Assembly: GCF_024807035.1 (NCBI RefSeq) | Contig: NZ_JANUCQ010000001.1 | Coordinates: 1-64,000, forward strand | DNA: 64,000 nt | Reading direction: 5' to 3' | Source: Methanococcus voltae PS | GTDB taxonomy: Archaea > AGJL01 > Methanococci > Methanococcales > Methanococcaceae | Shown here: positions 39,361-49,359 of the stretch, piece after piece | Layout: each line of letters begins with the position of its first letter | How positions within the stretch are numbered: the first letter of the stretch is position 1 | The notes under the pieces: generated by a model | Databases searched by the model: none | What the model saw: only the letters and a program-made list of their open reading frames with translations | What the model was told of the DNA's origin: nothing | Program-made: the position numbers and the translations under genes

Positions 39361-40563
39361 TTATTTTTTATTTACATCACAAAGATTATTTATCAAATTA
39401 TCAAGATGTTCAAATTCTAAATGGGGCATAATTACAATTCTAAGCGCATTAGTACATCTACAAACTGAAACATAAATTCCTTTTTCCTTTAACTTATTAC
39501 AGGTTTCTTTTGCATTTTCGTCTTTAATTGCTACAATATTTAAAACGGGTTCAATAACAGTTTCAAAACCATTTTCCTTTAATTTTCTAGTTAGATAAGC
39601 AGTTTTTTCCATACATTCATTTGTTATTTTGGCGTATCCCTCCTTACCTAATAAGTTTAATAATCCCCAAGTGGTAGCAGCCCCTACACCAGTACGTGTA
39701 CCCAATATGGTGGCTTGTAACGTTTCTGTTAGGTAAGGTGCTTCAATATCCAAATAAGTCTTGTAGTTTTTATTTCTAAAAATTATTCCTCCTGCAGATA
39801 TTGGAGACAAACCCATTTTATGGGGGTCAATTGTAATTGTTGTTACGCCTTCAAGTTTAAAGTCGAAATCGTAATTATAATTTTTGAGTTTATATTTATC
39901 TTCTAAGAATGGTATCACAAAGCCACCAAATGCCGCATCTACATGTAATGGTATACCATTTTCGTACCCTATTTTGGATAATTCGTTTATATTATCTATA
40001 GTTCCTAATTCGGTACATCCCGCAATTCCCACAATACCCGAAACATAATTTTCTCCTTTTTTAGATATTGTATCCTCAACATAGTCTTTAATCCATTTTA
40101 CATCGGATGTATAGTATTCTGTTAAAGGAGGTCTTATTAAGTTCAAATTCATCATATCTTTTGATTTATCAAATGAAAAATGGGCTGTTTCGGGTATTAT
40201 TATATTTGATGACTTTACAATTTTATCGGTATTATTGGTACTATTTACGTTAGATTTGGACATATTATTAAACAAACGCATAGCTGTTATGTTAGCTTCA
40301 GTACCTCCCGAAATGATATATCCAAAAGCTTCGGGATTATTTAGTAATTTACCAATTATAGATATAGATTCTTCTTCTAACATTTTGGTTCCTTTAAATA
40401 ACCCAGGGTCTCCCAAATTAGTTTCATAAAACATTTTTATTATTTCTAAAGTCATTGGATGGGGTTTTGTACACATGGACCCAAATATATTCCCTGTTTC
40501 GTATTTTAAGTCTAAATACCTATATTTTTGTAATTGTTCCAATATTTCGTTGTTAGTTACCAT
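39361..40563 (-). CDS. mfnA: L-tyrosine/L-aspartate decarboxylase MfnA
   Basis: MfnA is a group II PLP decarboxylase that makes tyramine for methanofuran and can also make beta-alanine from aspartate. The 400-residue protein contains [37 protein letters not shown] and the PLP-lysine motif [10 protein letters not shown] at about 245-254. GGTG precedes the ATG. Methanofuran and methanopterin (mptG) genes are both nearby but not in one operon. Confidence 0.94.
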   Translation of the reverse strand: MVTNNEILEQLQKYRYLDLKYETGNIFGSMCTKPHPMTLEIIKMFYETNLGDPGLFKGTKMLEEESISIIGKLLNNPEAFGYIISGGTEANITAMRLFNNMSKSNVNSTNNTDKIVKSSNIIIPETAHFSFDKSKDMMNLNLIRPPLTEYYTSDVKWIKDYVEDTISKKGENYVSGIVGIAGCTELGTIDNINELSKIGYENGIPLHVDAAFGGFVIPFLEDKYKLKNYNYDFDFKLEGVTTITIDPHKMGLSPISAGGIIFRNKNYKTYLDIEAPYLTETLQATILGTRTGVGAATTWGLLNLLGKEGYAKITNECMEKTAYLTRKLKENGFETVIEPVLNIVAIKDENAKETCNKLKEKGIYVSVCRCTNALRIVIMPHLEFEHLDNLINNLCDVNKK

Positions 40564-40845
40564 TATGACACCAATTAATATATAATTTATAAATAATTTG
40601 TATTTTATGTTTATACTTATTTAATTGAATTTTTAGCATTCAATCTCTAATAATCAATAAACTATACTATTATATATAAAATTATTCAGGTCTTTTGAGA
40701 CATAAATAACATAATTAAATATTCTTAAAAGAATAGAATTATTTGATACGATATTGATATTAAAACCGAATATGGTATAAAATATATAAAATATATAAAA
40801 TAGAATTAAAAAAGTTATTATATGCAATAATATTTAGTAATTATA

Positions 40846-41850
40846 TTAGCAAACTCTAGGGATTGGGTCTCCAATTGGGGTATCAACAACTCTTTTACCT
40901 ACTAAAGTTTCCATAATTACGCCTTTGTGTTCCGAAGTTACATCACCAACAATTTGCGCATTTTTACCTAATGGATGTTCTTTGATAATTTCCAGTGCTT
41001 TTTCTGCGTCTTTTTTAGGTATTGCCATAACAACTTTTCCTTCATTTGCAACAGTTAATGGGTCAATACCTAGAGCTTCAGATATAAATTTAACTTCTTC
41101 ACTTAATGGTATTTTGTCTTCCTGCAATGTAACGCCTAAACCGCTTTTTTCAGCCATTTCATTCAATGAGTCTGCAAGCCCCCCTCTTGTAGGGTCTTTC
41201 ATCGCATTAATTGTTATTCCTGAGGATAATACCGACTGAATTAAACCATTAACTGGTGCAACATCTGATTTTAGGTCTGATTCCATGTCAAAACCTTCTC
41301 TACTTAAAAGGATTGTTAAACCATGTTCTGCAAGGTTTCCAGTTACAATTATGGAATCTCCTTCTTTCATACCTTTATCTCTGATTGCTTTTCCTTTTTC
41401 AACAATACCTATCCCTGCAGATGAAATGATGATGTCTGAAACATTTGAAACCTTTGTATCCCCTGTAATTACTGCTACGCCAGCTTCTTCACATGCAAGG
41501 TTTATTGAAGCCATTATTTCTTTTAATTGTTCTATGTCAAAACCTTCTGGTAACACAAAAGACATAGAAAGAGCTAAAGGTTTTGCACCCATAACCGAAA
41601 GGTCATTGACAGTACCACAAACTGAAATTCTACCAATATCCCCGCCTTTAAAAAATATTGGGTCTACAGTATGGCCATCAACCGTAAAAACAATTTCATT
41701 ATCCCCTATAGGAATTGTAGAACCATCGTCTAAATCTTGAAGCCCAATACCGCCATTAACCTGAGTGGTTGATAAGCTACCTAATATTACATCCCCTATT
41801 AAATTTTGCATTACTTTACCGCCTGCGCCGTGCATTCTCGTAATTTTCAC
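40846..41850 (-). CDS. hypE: Hydrogenase maturation protein HypE
   Basis: HypE dehydrates a carbamoyl group on its own C-terminal cysteine to the thiocyanate that supplies cyanide for [NiFe]-hydrogenase. The 334-residue PurM-like protein has HGAGGKVMQ at the start, TVDGHTVDPIFF, TGDTKV and DPTRGGLADSLNE. It ends in PIPRVC, the expected essential terminal cysteine. The start is GTG, eight bases after AAGGAG. Confidence 0.96.
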   Translation of the reverse strand: MKITRMHGAGGKVMQNLIGDVILGSLSTTQVNGGIGLQDLDDGSTIPIGDNEIVFTVDGHTVDPIFFKGGDIGRISVCGTVNDLSVMGAKPLALSMSFVLPEGFDIEQLKEIMASINLACEEAGVAVITGDTKVSNVSDIIISSAGIGIVEKGKAIRDKGMKEGDSIIVTGNLAEHGLTILLSREGFDMESDLKSDVAPVNGLIQSVLSSGITINAMKDPTRGGLADSLNEMAEKSGLGVTLQEDKIPLSEEVKFISEALGIDPLTVANEGKVVMAIPKKDAEKALEIIKEHPLGKNAQIVGDVTSEHKGVIMETLVGKRVVDTPIGDPIPRVC

Positions 41851-42190
41851 AAAACCAACTCCTTTTTAATTCAATACATGTTACCTATTCACGATAAATT
41901 TTCATAATATTGTTTTTTTAATTTATGTATTACTACTATAATATTGTTATTATTTTAATTTTTAACAGTAAACTATTTATTTGATGATATACCAGTTATC
42001 CATATTAGAAAATAATATAGTATCTTACGATATATATGCGAAAATATTTTTCTTATAAGGGTATTATATATTAATATAGAATTCTTTACATATTCTCCTA
42101 CATAATATTTTAATATAATACAATTAATTTTTAAATATTAAAAATTTAAGTATTTTATATATAAAAATTACTTATTTGGGTGGTAATATT
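41851..42190. other. Divergent intergenic region, no gene found
   Basis: About 340 AT-rich bases between hypE and comA. ATAATATTGTT occurs twice on the hypE side (near 41904 and 41940). A TATA-like TTTTATATATAAAA lies at ~42152-42165, and would leave a very short comA leader. No gene was seen. Confidence 0.45.
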
Positions 42191-42955
42191 ATGCAATCTT
42201 TTTCATTTTTAAAAATACCAGTACATAATGGATTAACAATGATAATAGACAAAGGTCAAAGTCCTGAATATGTAGAACATAGTATGAAAGTTTTTGCAAA
42301 CTATATAACATGTGCTAAATTCGGTTGGGGAACCTCTGCAGTTCAATCAGAGGAAATTTTGAAGGAAAAAATAGAAATATACAAAAAATATGGTGTTAAG
42401 CCATACCCTGGTGGCACATTATTTGAATATGCTCTTAAAGAGGGTAAATTTTTAGAATTTTTAGATTATTGTAATAATTTGGGTTTTGAATGCGTCGAAA
42501 TTTCGGACGGTTCAATGGAAATCGATTTTGATTTAAAATGCGAATGCATTAAAAAAGCAAAAGAATATGGATTCATTGTATTATCTGAAATCGGTAAAAA
42601 AAGCATCGAAGAAGATGCAAAAATCCCAATTTCTAAAAAAATAGCAGATTTAAAACTTGAAATTGAAGCAGGTTCTGATTTTGTCATTTTAGAAGGTCGT
42701 GAAGGCGGTAAATCAATTGGGTTATACGATGAAAAGGGCAATTTAAAACAAGATGACCTTGAACAAATCGTAAATTCAGATATTGATTTTAAAAAATTGA
42801 TTTTTGAAGCTCCACTTAAAAATCAACAGGTTGAATTTATAGAAAGATTTGGAAATAGTGTAAATTTAGGAAATATAGCTTTTGACGATGTAATTTCCTT
42901 AGAAACACTAAGAACTGGACTTAGGGGCGATACTTTCGGTAAAATACCTAAGTAA
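42191..42955 (+). CDS. comA: Phosphosulfolactate synthase ComA
   Basis: ComA adds sulfite to phosphoenolpyruvate, the first step of coenzyme M synthesis in methanococci. The 254-residue barrel protein shows the family's GLTMIIDKGQ, AKFGWGTSAV, PYPGGTLFE, EISDGSMEI and VILEGREGGKSIG segments. I chose the ATG at 42191, six bases after GGGTGGT; the frame opens at a TTG five codons upstream that belongs to that site. The next three genes run in the same direction. Confidence 0.95.
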   Translation: MQSFSFLKIPVHNGLTMIIDKGQSPEYVEHSMKVFANYITCAKFGWGTSAVQSEEILKEKIEIYKKYGVKPYPGGTLFEYALKEGKFLEFLDYCNNLGFECVEISDGSMEIDFDLKCECIKKAKEYGFIVLSEIGKKSIEEDAKIPISKKIADLKLEIEAGSDFVILEGREGGKSIGLYDEKGNLKQDDLEQIVNSDIDFKKLIFEAPLKNQQVEFIERFGNSVNLGNIAFDDVISLETLRTGLRGDTFGKIPK

Positions 42956-43028
42956 TATTAATAAATTTAAATATTCTTATTTATTAAATCAATGAGATTT
43001 TACTTTCTTATATGTGGATGGTGAAGTT

Positions 43029-43817
43029 ATGGAAATCACAGAAATTAAAATAATCGGTGGCGTGGATAAGTGCGGAAATCCTGAAAACGTCAAGGAATTA
43101 ATTGTAAAAAAAGGAGAAATTTTTGGAGTAGTTGGTCCCACAGGTAGCGGTAAATCAAACCTAATTAGTGACATTGAACAATTATCACAAGGGGATACCG
43201 TTTCGGGCAGGAAAATAATGATTAACAACGAAGTTCCAAGTTCAGACATGAGAAGAGACCCTAGAAAAAGAAGAATTGCTCAATTATCTCAAAATATGAA
43301 CTTTTTAGCAGATATGACTGTTGAGGAGTTTTTAATAATGCATGCAAAAAGTAGAGGGATAAATTCTGAAGGTTTAGTTGATAAAGTAATAGAACTTGCA
43401 AATAATTTAACCGGAGAACCAATTAAAAAAGATTATAACCTTACAATATTGAGTGGGGGACAATCAAGAAGTTTAATGGTTGCCGATGTAGCAGTTATTA
43501 GTGATTCTCCTATCGTATTAATTGACGAAATTGAAAACGCAGGAATTAAAAAGCACGAAGCTTTAGAATTACTCGCAGGCTATGGTAAAATTGTAATGGT
43601 AATTACTCACGACCCTGTTTTGGCATTAATGACTAATAGGCGAGTTGTAATGAAAAATGGAGCCATGACTGAAATAATTGAGACGTCAGACGAGGAAAAA
43701 GAAGTTTCAAAACGATTAAATGATTTAGATGGTTGGATGCTTTCAATGCGTGAAAAAGTAAGGCATGGTGAGAAATTAAGTATTGGGGATATTCAAAATA
43801 CTTGTAAAACATGCTAA
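43029..43817 (+). CDS. ABC-type ATPase, first gene of a three-gene putative metal-maturation set
   Basis: The 262-residue protein is a soluble ABC ATPase: Walker A GPTGSGKS near 37-44, a Q-loop region ([18 protein letters not shown]), signature LSGGQSRS, Walker [10 protein letters not shown] and an H-loop histidine in VITHDP. There is no membrane part or partner permease. It differs from importers in the sequence between the Walker motifs. GGTGA precedes the ATG. A HypB-like GTPase and an Fe-S protein follow in the same direction, so I infer a role in cofactor or metal-centre assembly. Function is not known to me. Confidence 0.82.
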   Translation: MEITEIKIIGGVDKCGNPENVKELIVKKGEIFGVVGPTGSGKSNLISDIEQLSQGDTVSGRKIMINNEVPSSDMRRDPRKRRIAQLSQNMNFLADMTVEEFLIMHAKSRGINSEGLVDKVIELANNLTGEPIKKDYNLTILSGGQSRSLMVADVAVISDSPIVLIDEIENAGIKKHEALELLAGYGKIVMVITHDPVLALMTNRRVVMKNGAMTEIIETSDEEKEVSKRLNDLDGWMLSMREKVRHGEKLSIGDIQNTCKTC

Positions 43818-43934
43818 TTATGTATTAAATATTAAATAAATTAATTATATAATTTATATTTTTAAAGCTAATTTTAAAATAATTTTACAATATTAATCAA
43901 TAATTTAATATATAAAATATATTTGGGTGAATTT

Positions 43935-44639
43935 ATGAAAGTAGTTATTGTAGCAGGTACGCCAGGAGCTGGGAAAACATCTGTAATGACTCACACAATT
44001 AAACAATTGCAAAAGAAAGGTAAAAAAACCGCAGTTATCAAGATAGACTGTTTATATACTGATGACGATGTACGATATGGTAAATTAGGAGTTCCAACTT
44101 TAATTGGTCTTAGTAAAGATATGTGTCCTGACCATTTTGCCATCTACAATATTGAAGAAATGGTAGAATGGGCTAAGGAGCAAAATACGGATACCTTAAT
44201 TATTGAAACCGCAGGTTTATGCCACCGTTGTGCACCATATACTAAAAACAGTTTAGGTGTTTGTGTAATAGATGCTACATCAGGTCCAAATACCCCTAGA
44301 AAGGTTGGACCATTTTTAACAAGTGCGGATGTTGTAGCAATTACAAAAGGGGATATAATCTCACAAGCTGAAAGAGAAGTTTTTAGGGAGCGAGTGCTCG
44401 AAATGAATCCAAACTGTACTATTTATGACGTAAATGGATTAAGTGGTCAAGGTTGTGCGGAAATAGCAGAAGAAATAACCGAAGCTAAAGACATAACTGA
44501 TTTGGAAAATGAACTTTTAAGACATAATGCACCACTTTCCGTATGTACTTTATGTGTAGGTGAAACAAGAATTGCTAAAAAGTATCATAGGGGAGTTTTA
44601 AGAAGAATAGATGGATTTACAAAGTATGTGGGAGAATAA
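43935..44639 (+). CDS. HypB/CooC-like SIMIBI GTPase
   Basis: The 234-residue protein has a P-loop GTPGAGKTS at about 8-16, a switch region with [26 protein letters not shown] and a NKxD-like ITKGD specificity motif. It resembles HypB and UreG/CooC nickel-insertion GTPases. Cysteines occur in CHRC and CTLC pairs, which could bind metal. It is not HypB itself: the N-terminal His-rich region and the usual CxxC-GC motifs are absent. GGGTGAATTT precedes the ATG at 43935. It lies between the ABC ATPase and the Fe-S protein. Confidence 0.82.
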   Translation: MKVVIVAGTPGAGKTSVMTHTIKQLQKKGKKTAVIKIDCLYTDDDVRYGKLGVPTLIGLSKDMCPDHFAIYNIEEMVEWAKEQNTDTLIIETAGLCHRCAPYTKNSLGVCVIDATSGPNTPRKVGPFLTSADVVAITKGDIISQAEREVFRERVLEMNPNCTIYDVNGLSGQGCAEIAEEITEAKDITDLENELLRHNAPLSVCTLCVGETRIAKKYHRGVLRRIDGFTKYVGE

Positions 44640-44679
44640 TATTTATAAATTTTAATATTTTTTATTAAATGGTGAAAAT

Positions 44680-45396
44680 ATGACTAATTCGGATAAAAAA
44701 ACTTTGGAATCTATGATTAACGAATTATTACCTAATTACAACTGTGGAGCTTGTGGTTTTAAAAGATGTGATTCATTTACTGAAAGTGTTTTATTGGGTG
44801 ATGATATCAAAAAATGCCCATTTCTTTTAAAAGATGATTTTAAATCTAATTTCGAAGAATTAACTAGTTTATTAAATCAAAATAAAGATTTAATAGCGAA
44901 AAATATTAAAAAATCTGAAACTAGGGGAAATGGTTGCTGTTCTACTAATGGGGAGCTTACTGGATTAATCGATGGTTACGAAGCAGATTTTTTATTAGAC
45001 CCACTTAAAAATGAACATTCTTGTAGGGAAACTCTATTAATTACAAGTCCACTTGCCAAAGATTTAAAAATAGGCGACTATATCCAATATAGACCCTTAG
45101 CATGCCCTTTACCTCATTTTGCTAAGATAATAGATATTTCACATGGCATGCACGTTATACATATCGAAGGACCATGTCATAGAGTAACCGGTGAGAAAAA
45201 GGACTATGTTAATGTAGGCGTAGCTCTTATAATGGCTTTCGAGGGCATGGTTTCAAAAGGTAAAATGCCCGAAGTTGGAAAAACTGTGAAGTTTATCCCT
45301 ACGCATTGCATGATGCAAAAAGTACATAGTGGCGTAGTTGTAGAAGCCGAAGGGGATAGGGTATTAATCGAAGGAATTGATTTAAAAGTTTGGTAA
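44680..45396 (+). CDS. Fe-S cluster protein of the ATPase/GTPase set
   Basis: The 238-residue protein starts with a CdhD/CdhE-like 4Fe-4S motif, CGACGFKRC with a further Cys in KKCPF (about 22-47). Its remainder has several conserved-looking cysteines and histidines (GNGCCS, EHSCRE, LACPLPHF, EGPCHR and THCMM). The 41-base gap from the GTPase indicates one transcript. I recognise the cluster domain but not a named family for the rest. It may be an electron donor or a metal-binding scaffold for the neighbouring NTPases. Confidence 0.8.
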   Translation: MTNSDKKTLESMINELLPNYNCGACGFKRCDSFTESVLLGDDIKKCPFLLKDDFKSNFEELTSLLNQNKDLIAKNIKKSETRGNGCCSTNGELTGLIDGYEADFLLDPLKNEHSCRETLLITSPLAKDLKIGDYIQYRPLACPLPHFAKIIDISHGMHVIHIEGPCHRVTGEKKDYVNVGVALIMAFEGMVSKGKMPEVGKTVKFIPTHCMMQKVHSGVVVEAEGDRVLIEGIDLKVW

Positions 45397-45468
45397 TTAC
45401 TTAAAATTATAGCATAAAAATAGTTAAAATTAATAATATTAATAATATTAAAAATATTTAAAAGATTA

Positions 45469-45494
45469 ATATATATATATATATATATATATAT
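45469..45494. repeat. (AT)13 dinucleotide run
   Basis: Twenty-six bases of uninterrupted AT lie between the convergent Fe-S protein gene and larC, touching the larC stop. Such runs are prone to slippage. The run can also extrude as a cruciform. Confidence 0.9.
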
Positions 45495-46748
45495 TTAAAA
45501 TAATCTTTTTTCATCAAATTGTTTTTTTACAATTTCAGAAACTTTTCTTAATGGAATTTCTAGTTCTTCAGATATTCTTTTTAAATCTTCATATTCTGGT
45601 TTTATATTCACTAATTTATTGTTTATGTACGAATATTTCACATTTATTCTAAATTTTCTGTCGTTAAGTTCTACTAACATATGTAGTAATTTTCTATCTG
45701 CAACATATCTATTAAATTCGGTTATTCTGATTCCTAATGTACCAGTCTCTTCCATCAAAAGTTTTGTGTATTTTTCAAATTCTGCGTATTTACAAATGAT
45801 TGTTATCTTATTTGCAGGTCTATTTTTTTTACCGATAACGGGCGTTACAAAGACATCAGAAGCACCTTCTTCCATTACTTTGTTAATCACATGTCCAATA
45901 ATTTCCCCTGATATATCATCTACATTAGTTTCCAATAGTGCCATTTTTTCTTCTGAAATATTTTCAAAGTCCAAATTACTAATTTCTAAAATTCTTAATA
46001 TATTTGGGGTATTTTTTAAGTCTTTAGTACCTGCACCATATCCTATTTTTAAAATTTTAGAAGAAGGGTAACTTTCACAAAATTCCGAGGTTATATTGCA
46101 TAATATGGCTATTCCGGTTGGTGTTGTAAGCTCGCCTACTTCTATTTCCTCTAAATTATCGTTTTTTGGGGTTTGAAGTCTTTGAAATGGTGCATTATGT
46201 TTTTTAAGTATTTCTAAAACTGCAGGGACCGGAACTGGCAATATTCCATGGTCTATATTTACATAGCCATTCCCTAAAACCGGGTACGTTGATATTATTT
46301 GATTTAATGGATATTCACACTTTTCCAAGATATATATACTACCTACGATATCTAAAACGGTATCTAAAGAAGCTACTTCGTGCAAATGGAAATTATCGCC
46401 ATGTATATTTTTTTCAGCAAGTATTAAATCATCAACAATGTTTTCACAAGTTGAAATGCTTTCATCGGTCATATTCAATTTTTCACATACTTTTAAGACA
46501 CATTTTTTAAGCATTTCTGGATTACCAAACTTTTTTTCATCTATTAAAATTTCCATGTATTTTGACATTATTCCTAATTTTTTCATATTTAAAATATCTA
46601 CAGATATACATTTACAATTTTCTAACTCATTTATTTTAGATACGACGTCTTCTATAAGGTCATATCGTTCTGTTAAATCCAAAAGTGAATTTATTAACAT
46701 ATCTCCGGAAATACCTGATATTTTGGGGTCTATAAGTAAATATTTCAA
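45495..46748 (-). CDS. larC: LarC-like nickel insertion protein
   Basis: LarC is a CTP-dependent nickel insertase that completes the nickel-pincer cofactor of lactate racemase. Relatives are common in methanogens that have no obvious lactate racemase. The 417-residue protein has GISGDML at the N-terminus, HLHEVASLDTVLDIVGS near 119-135, the TTPTGIAIL segment and the C-terminal LETNVDDISGE and KKNRPANKI region. The start is TTG after GGTGTAATT. larA, larB and larE are not in the window. It is convergent with the HypB-like/Fe-S set. Confidence 0.9.
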   Translation of the reverse strand: MKYLLIDPKISGISGDMLINSLLDLTERYDLIEDVVSKINELENCKCISVDILNMKKLGIMSKYMEILIDEKKFGNPEMLKKCVLKVCEKLNMTDESISTCENIVDDLILAEKNIHGDNFHLHEVASLDTVLDIVGSIYILEKCEYPLNQIISTYPVLGNGYVNIDHGILPVPVPAVLEILKKHNAPFQRLQTPKNDNLEEIEVGELTTPTGIAILCNITSEFCESYPSSKILKIGYGAGTKDLKNTPNILRILEISNLDFENISEEKMALLETNVDDISGEIIGHVINKVMEEGASDVFVTPVIGKKNRPANKITIICKYAEFEKYTKLLMEETGTLGIRITEFNRYVADRKLLHMLVELNDRKFRINVKYSYINNKLVNIKPEYEDLKRISEELEIPLRKVSEIVKKQFDEKRLF

Positions 46749-46956
46749 AATTACACCTTTTTTAGATTTATTTTCATAAAAGATAATTTAATAAATCAGT
46801 ACTTTATATGTAGAATACGATATTTGATAATAATTATATTGTATATACTAATTATAATATATCTATTCTATCGGTTAATAATTAGATATATTCTATTGCT
46901 ATTATCACAAAATTAAATCTTAATAATATATTGAAATTAAATTAATTGGAGATATT

Positions 46957-47778
46957 ATGTACATATTTAAAGTAGCATATGATGGAAGATATAGTTTTCA
47001 ATTACAACCTCATGAAAAAACAGTATGTGACGTTTTAACAAATATTTTAGTAGATTGTGGTTACTTGTCAAAATTTAAGAAACCCCTATATTATGGGGGT
47101 CGAACGGACTTAGGTGTTTCAGCACTAGGAAATTTTGTAATTTATGATTTAGATAAAGAGCCCATATTATCGCATATTTATTCAAGATGTAATGATTCTG
47201 GCATATGGGTTTTGGGATATCAGAAAATAGATAGCTTTCCGGAAGTGAAACATAGGCATTATAGATATATCTTACCAAAAGTTGACATATATGGTAATTT
47301 TCATGATTTAAACAGGGTTTTAAAAGTTTCAGAATGCTTAATTGGAACTCATTCTTTTCATAACCTATCCAAGAGGGATAAGAAGAAAAACCGAGACCCA
47401 GTAAGAACAATTTATGATATAAAAGTTTCAGATGATAAGTATTTTATAACCTTAGATATCTATGGAAAGAGCTTTTTATGGAATATGATTAGAAAAATTA
47501 TCGGTTTAATCTCAAAAATCGGTATTTCAAACATGACTAACGAAGAAATCGAAGAATATATGAAAAAGGTTTTCAATCCTGAAATTAAGGTAGGTTCGCA
47601 AATCGGGCCCGCAGAAGGTCTCGTATTGGTTGATGCAAAAACAGATGTTGAATTTAAATATGATAGCTATGTTTTAAAAAAGTTTAATGAAGATACCACC
47701 CATACAATGAATGAGAAAATTCGAAGATTGGGCGTATATACATCAATGAATGAAATTTCTAGAAATTTTAAAATTTAG
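46957..47778 (+). CDS. truA: tRNA pseudouridine synthase TruA
   Basis: TruA makes pseudouridine at positions 38-40 of tRNA. The catalytic aspartate is Asp51 in GGRTDLGVSA; the RHYRYILP and SFLWNMIRKIIGLI motifs are also present. Length (273) is normal. GGAG lies before the ATG. It is divergent from larC and followed by a gene of unknown function after 173 bases. Confidence 0.94.
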   Translation: MYIFKVAYDGRYSFQLQPHEKTVCDVLTNILVDCGYLSKFKKPLYYGGRTDLGVSALGNFVIYDLDKEPILSHIYSRCNDSGIWVLGYQKIDSFPEVKHRHYRYILPKVDIYGNFHDLNRVLKVSECLIGTHSFHNLSKRDKKKNRDPVRTIYDIKVSDDKYFITLDIYGKSFLWNMIRKIIGLISKIGISNMTNEEIEEYMKKVFNPEIKVGSQIGPAEGLVLVDAKTDVEFKYDSYVLKKFNEDTTHTMNEKIRRLGVYTSMNEISRNFKI

Positions 47779-47951
47779 TTTTTTTAATTTTTTAATTTTA
47801 TTTTAGATTTAAATCTTAGACATTATATATTAAATGAAACATAATAATCATATTAAAAATTTTACAATTCAATTCAATTCAATTGTAAGTATATTACGAT
47901 TATAAGCATAGTTTAAGATATAAGCATAATTCAAATTATGGAAGTGAATTT

Positions 47952-48668
47952 ATGGTAAACTACATATCTTCTATAAGCGTAGATATCTCTTCAAATGATG
48001 TAGGCACTAATCCGGAAGTTAATTCAAAGATAAATAGGGAATTAACAACTTTATTTAAAGATATGGGCGTAAAATCAACTATTACAAATATAACCGGCGA
48101 TGATATAGTAATAACGTCGCAAGTCCCTGAAGGTCTTGTAAATGAAGTTAATCAATCAGTATTTAAATTATTACACAAATATGCAGAAAGTTATGACGAT
48201 TTAAACGGAGTTTCAATTACTCCTGAGGATGCCGATGAGGGCGTTTCTTATGCAATTGCTAAAACCGAGTCACAATATGGGGATTCTATAATAATATCTT
48301 TTGATACGTATTGTGGCGAGAGCTTTGTAGATGAAGTAGCTTTATTTGTGGAAGAAATAGGTAAAAGGTATGGTTACGATTGCTCCTCAAGCGTTTCAAA
48401 TACGCCTAAGGAAATTCATGGTATAGGTTATTCTGGTATTACTACTGACGACCCCGTAGTAATTATTACTTTAAAAGAGGTTAAAGACCTTAAAAAAATT
48501 GCAGGAATGATATATGGTGGATTACTTGCGTTTGACAATGTATACTATGTTAAAAAAGGTTCCGCAATAGAAATAATGCCTCCTGGAGTTATATACACGA
48601 TGTCAGCATTTTTAAATGGAAATTCTATTGATTTATACGAAGGTATTAAAAAAAGAATTAATTTTTAA
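47952..48668 (+). CDS. Uncharacterised protein, probably methanogen-specific
   Basis: I do not recognise this 238-residue protein. It is acidic and soluble, with no signal peptide. It looks like two alpha/beta halves: VNYISSISVDISSN... then GDSIIISFDTYCGESFVDEVALFVEE. Beta-strand-rich segments (DDPVVIITLKEVKDLK) precede a Gly-rich MIYGGLLAFDN. There is a single cysteine in DTYCGE and one in DCSSS. AAGTGA precedes the ATG. It stands between truA and the marker-9 protein. Confidence 0.8.
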   Translation: MVNYISSISVDISSNDVGTNPEVNSKINRELTTLFKDMGVKSTITNITGDDIVITSQVPEGLVNEVNQSVFKLLHKYAESYDDLNGVSITPEDADEGVSYAIAKTESQYGDSIIISFDTYCGESFVDEVALFVEEIGKRYGYDCSSSVSNTPKEIHGIGYSGITTDDPVVIITLKEVKDLKKIAGMIYGGLLAFDNVYYVKKGSAIEIMPPGVIYTMSAFLNGNSIDLYEGIKKRINF

Positions 48669-48742
48669 TATATTAGCATTTAATATATTAGTAATAATTT
48701 TTTTATTAATATATTATTTTTTATATTCTGTATTTTATTATA

Positions 48743-49219
48743 TTATTTGTTTTCACTAACTGCAACGATTTTTTGAGCTTCCTTATATGCTTCAACTAAA
48801 TCGCCTGTTTCGAGTATAGCTTTTTCAGCAACTTCTTTTGGGATTCCTTTTTCAGCAAATTTTTCAATTGTAGCTTGAATAACTTTGGAATTTTTCAAAA
48901 TTTCTTCAGAAAGCTTTTGTTTTAATTCCATGTACTCATCTTCGCCCATTCCTATTTTTAGCATTTCACTATCTCTAAATGGACAAGGTTTTGTTATTTT
49001 ACAGCACCAAACTAAGCTACCAAAACAGGTGTTCTTACCTTCTCCGAGCCTTGTTTTTTTTCCAAAATCTTCTTTAATCTTTGAAAATTCGTCGGGGGTT
49101 ATTCCAAGAACTTCGATTGCTTTATGCAATGGACAATATTTAACCGGAGGGCAACAAAATGCAAGACCCCTAAAATCTCCGCCTCTACAAATGTGCGAAG
49201 GAGAATTTTCCCATACCAT
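48743..49219 (-). CDS. Methanogenesis marker 9-like Cys-rich protein
   Basis: The 158-residue protein has two Cys-rich blocks: CRGGDFRGLAFCCPPVKYC (about 11-29) and CFGSLVWCCKITKPC (about 65-79), each followed by a helical stretch. A C-terminal UBA-like segment (EKGIPKEVAEKAILETGDLVE) follows. I recognise the CRGGDFRG pattern as putative methanogenesis marker protein 9, found only in methanogens and with no known biochemical role. Metal or cluster binding is an inference from the cysteines. GGTGATAGT precedes the ATG. Confidence 0.78.
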   Translation of the reverse strand: MVWENSPSHICRGGDFRGLAFCCPPVKYCPLHKAIEVLGITPDEFSKIKEDFGKKTRLGEGKNTCFGSLVWCCKITKPCPFRDSEMLKIGMGEDEYMELKQKLSEEILKNSKVIQATIEKFAEKGIPKEVAEKAILETGDLVEAYKEAQKIVAVSENK

Positions 49220-49359
49220 ACTATCACCAAATACTAATTAGACTATTTATCTTAGAATTATAATTTATTGCGATGTCTTATTATATATTAATTTACATTT
49301 GAAATTAGATTAAACTTTATTTTAAGCTTTATTATTATGTTTATCTAATTGTTATTTTA

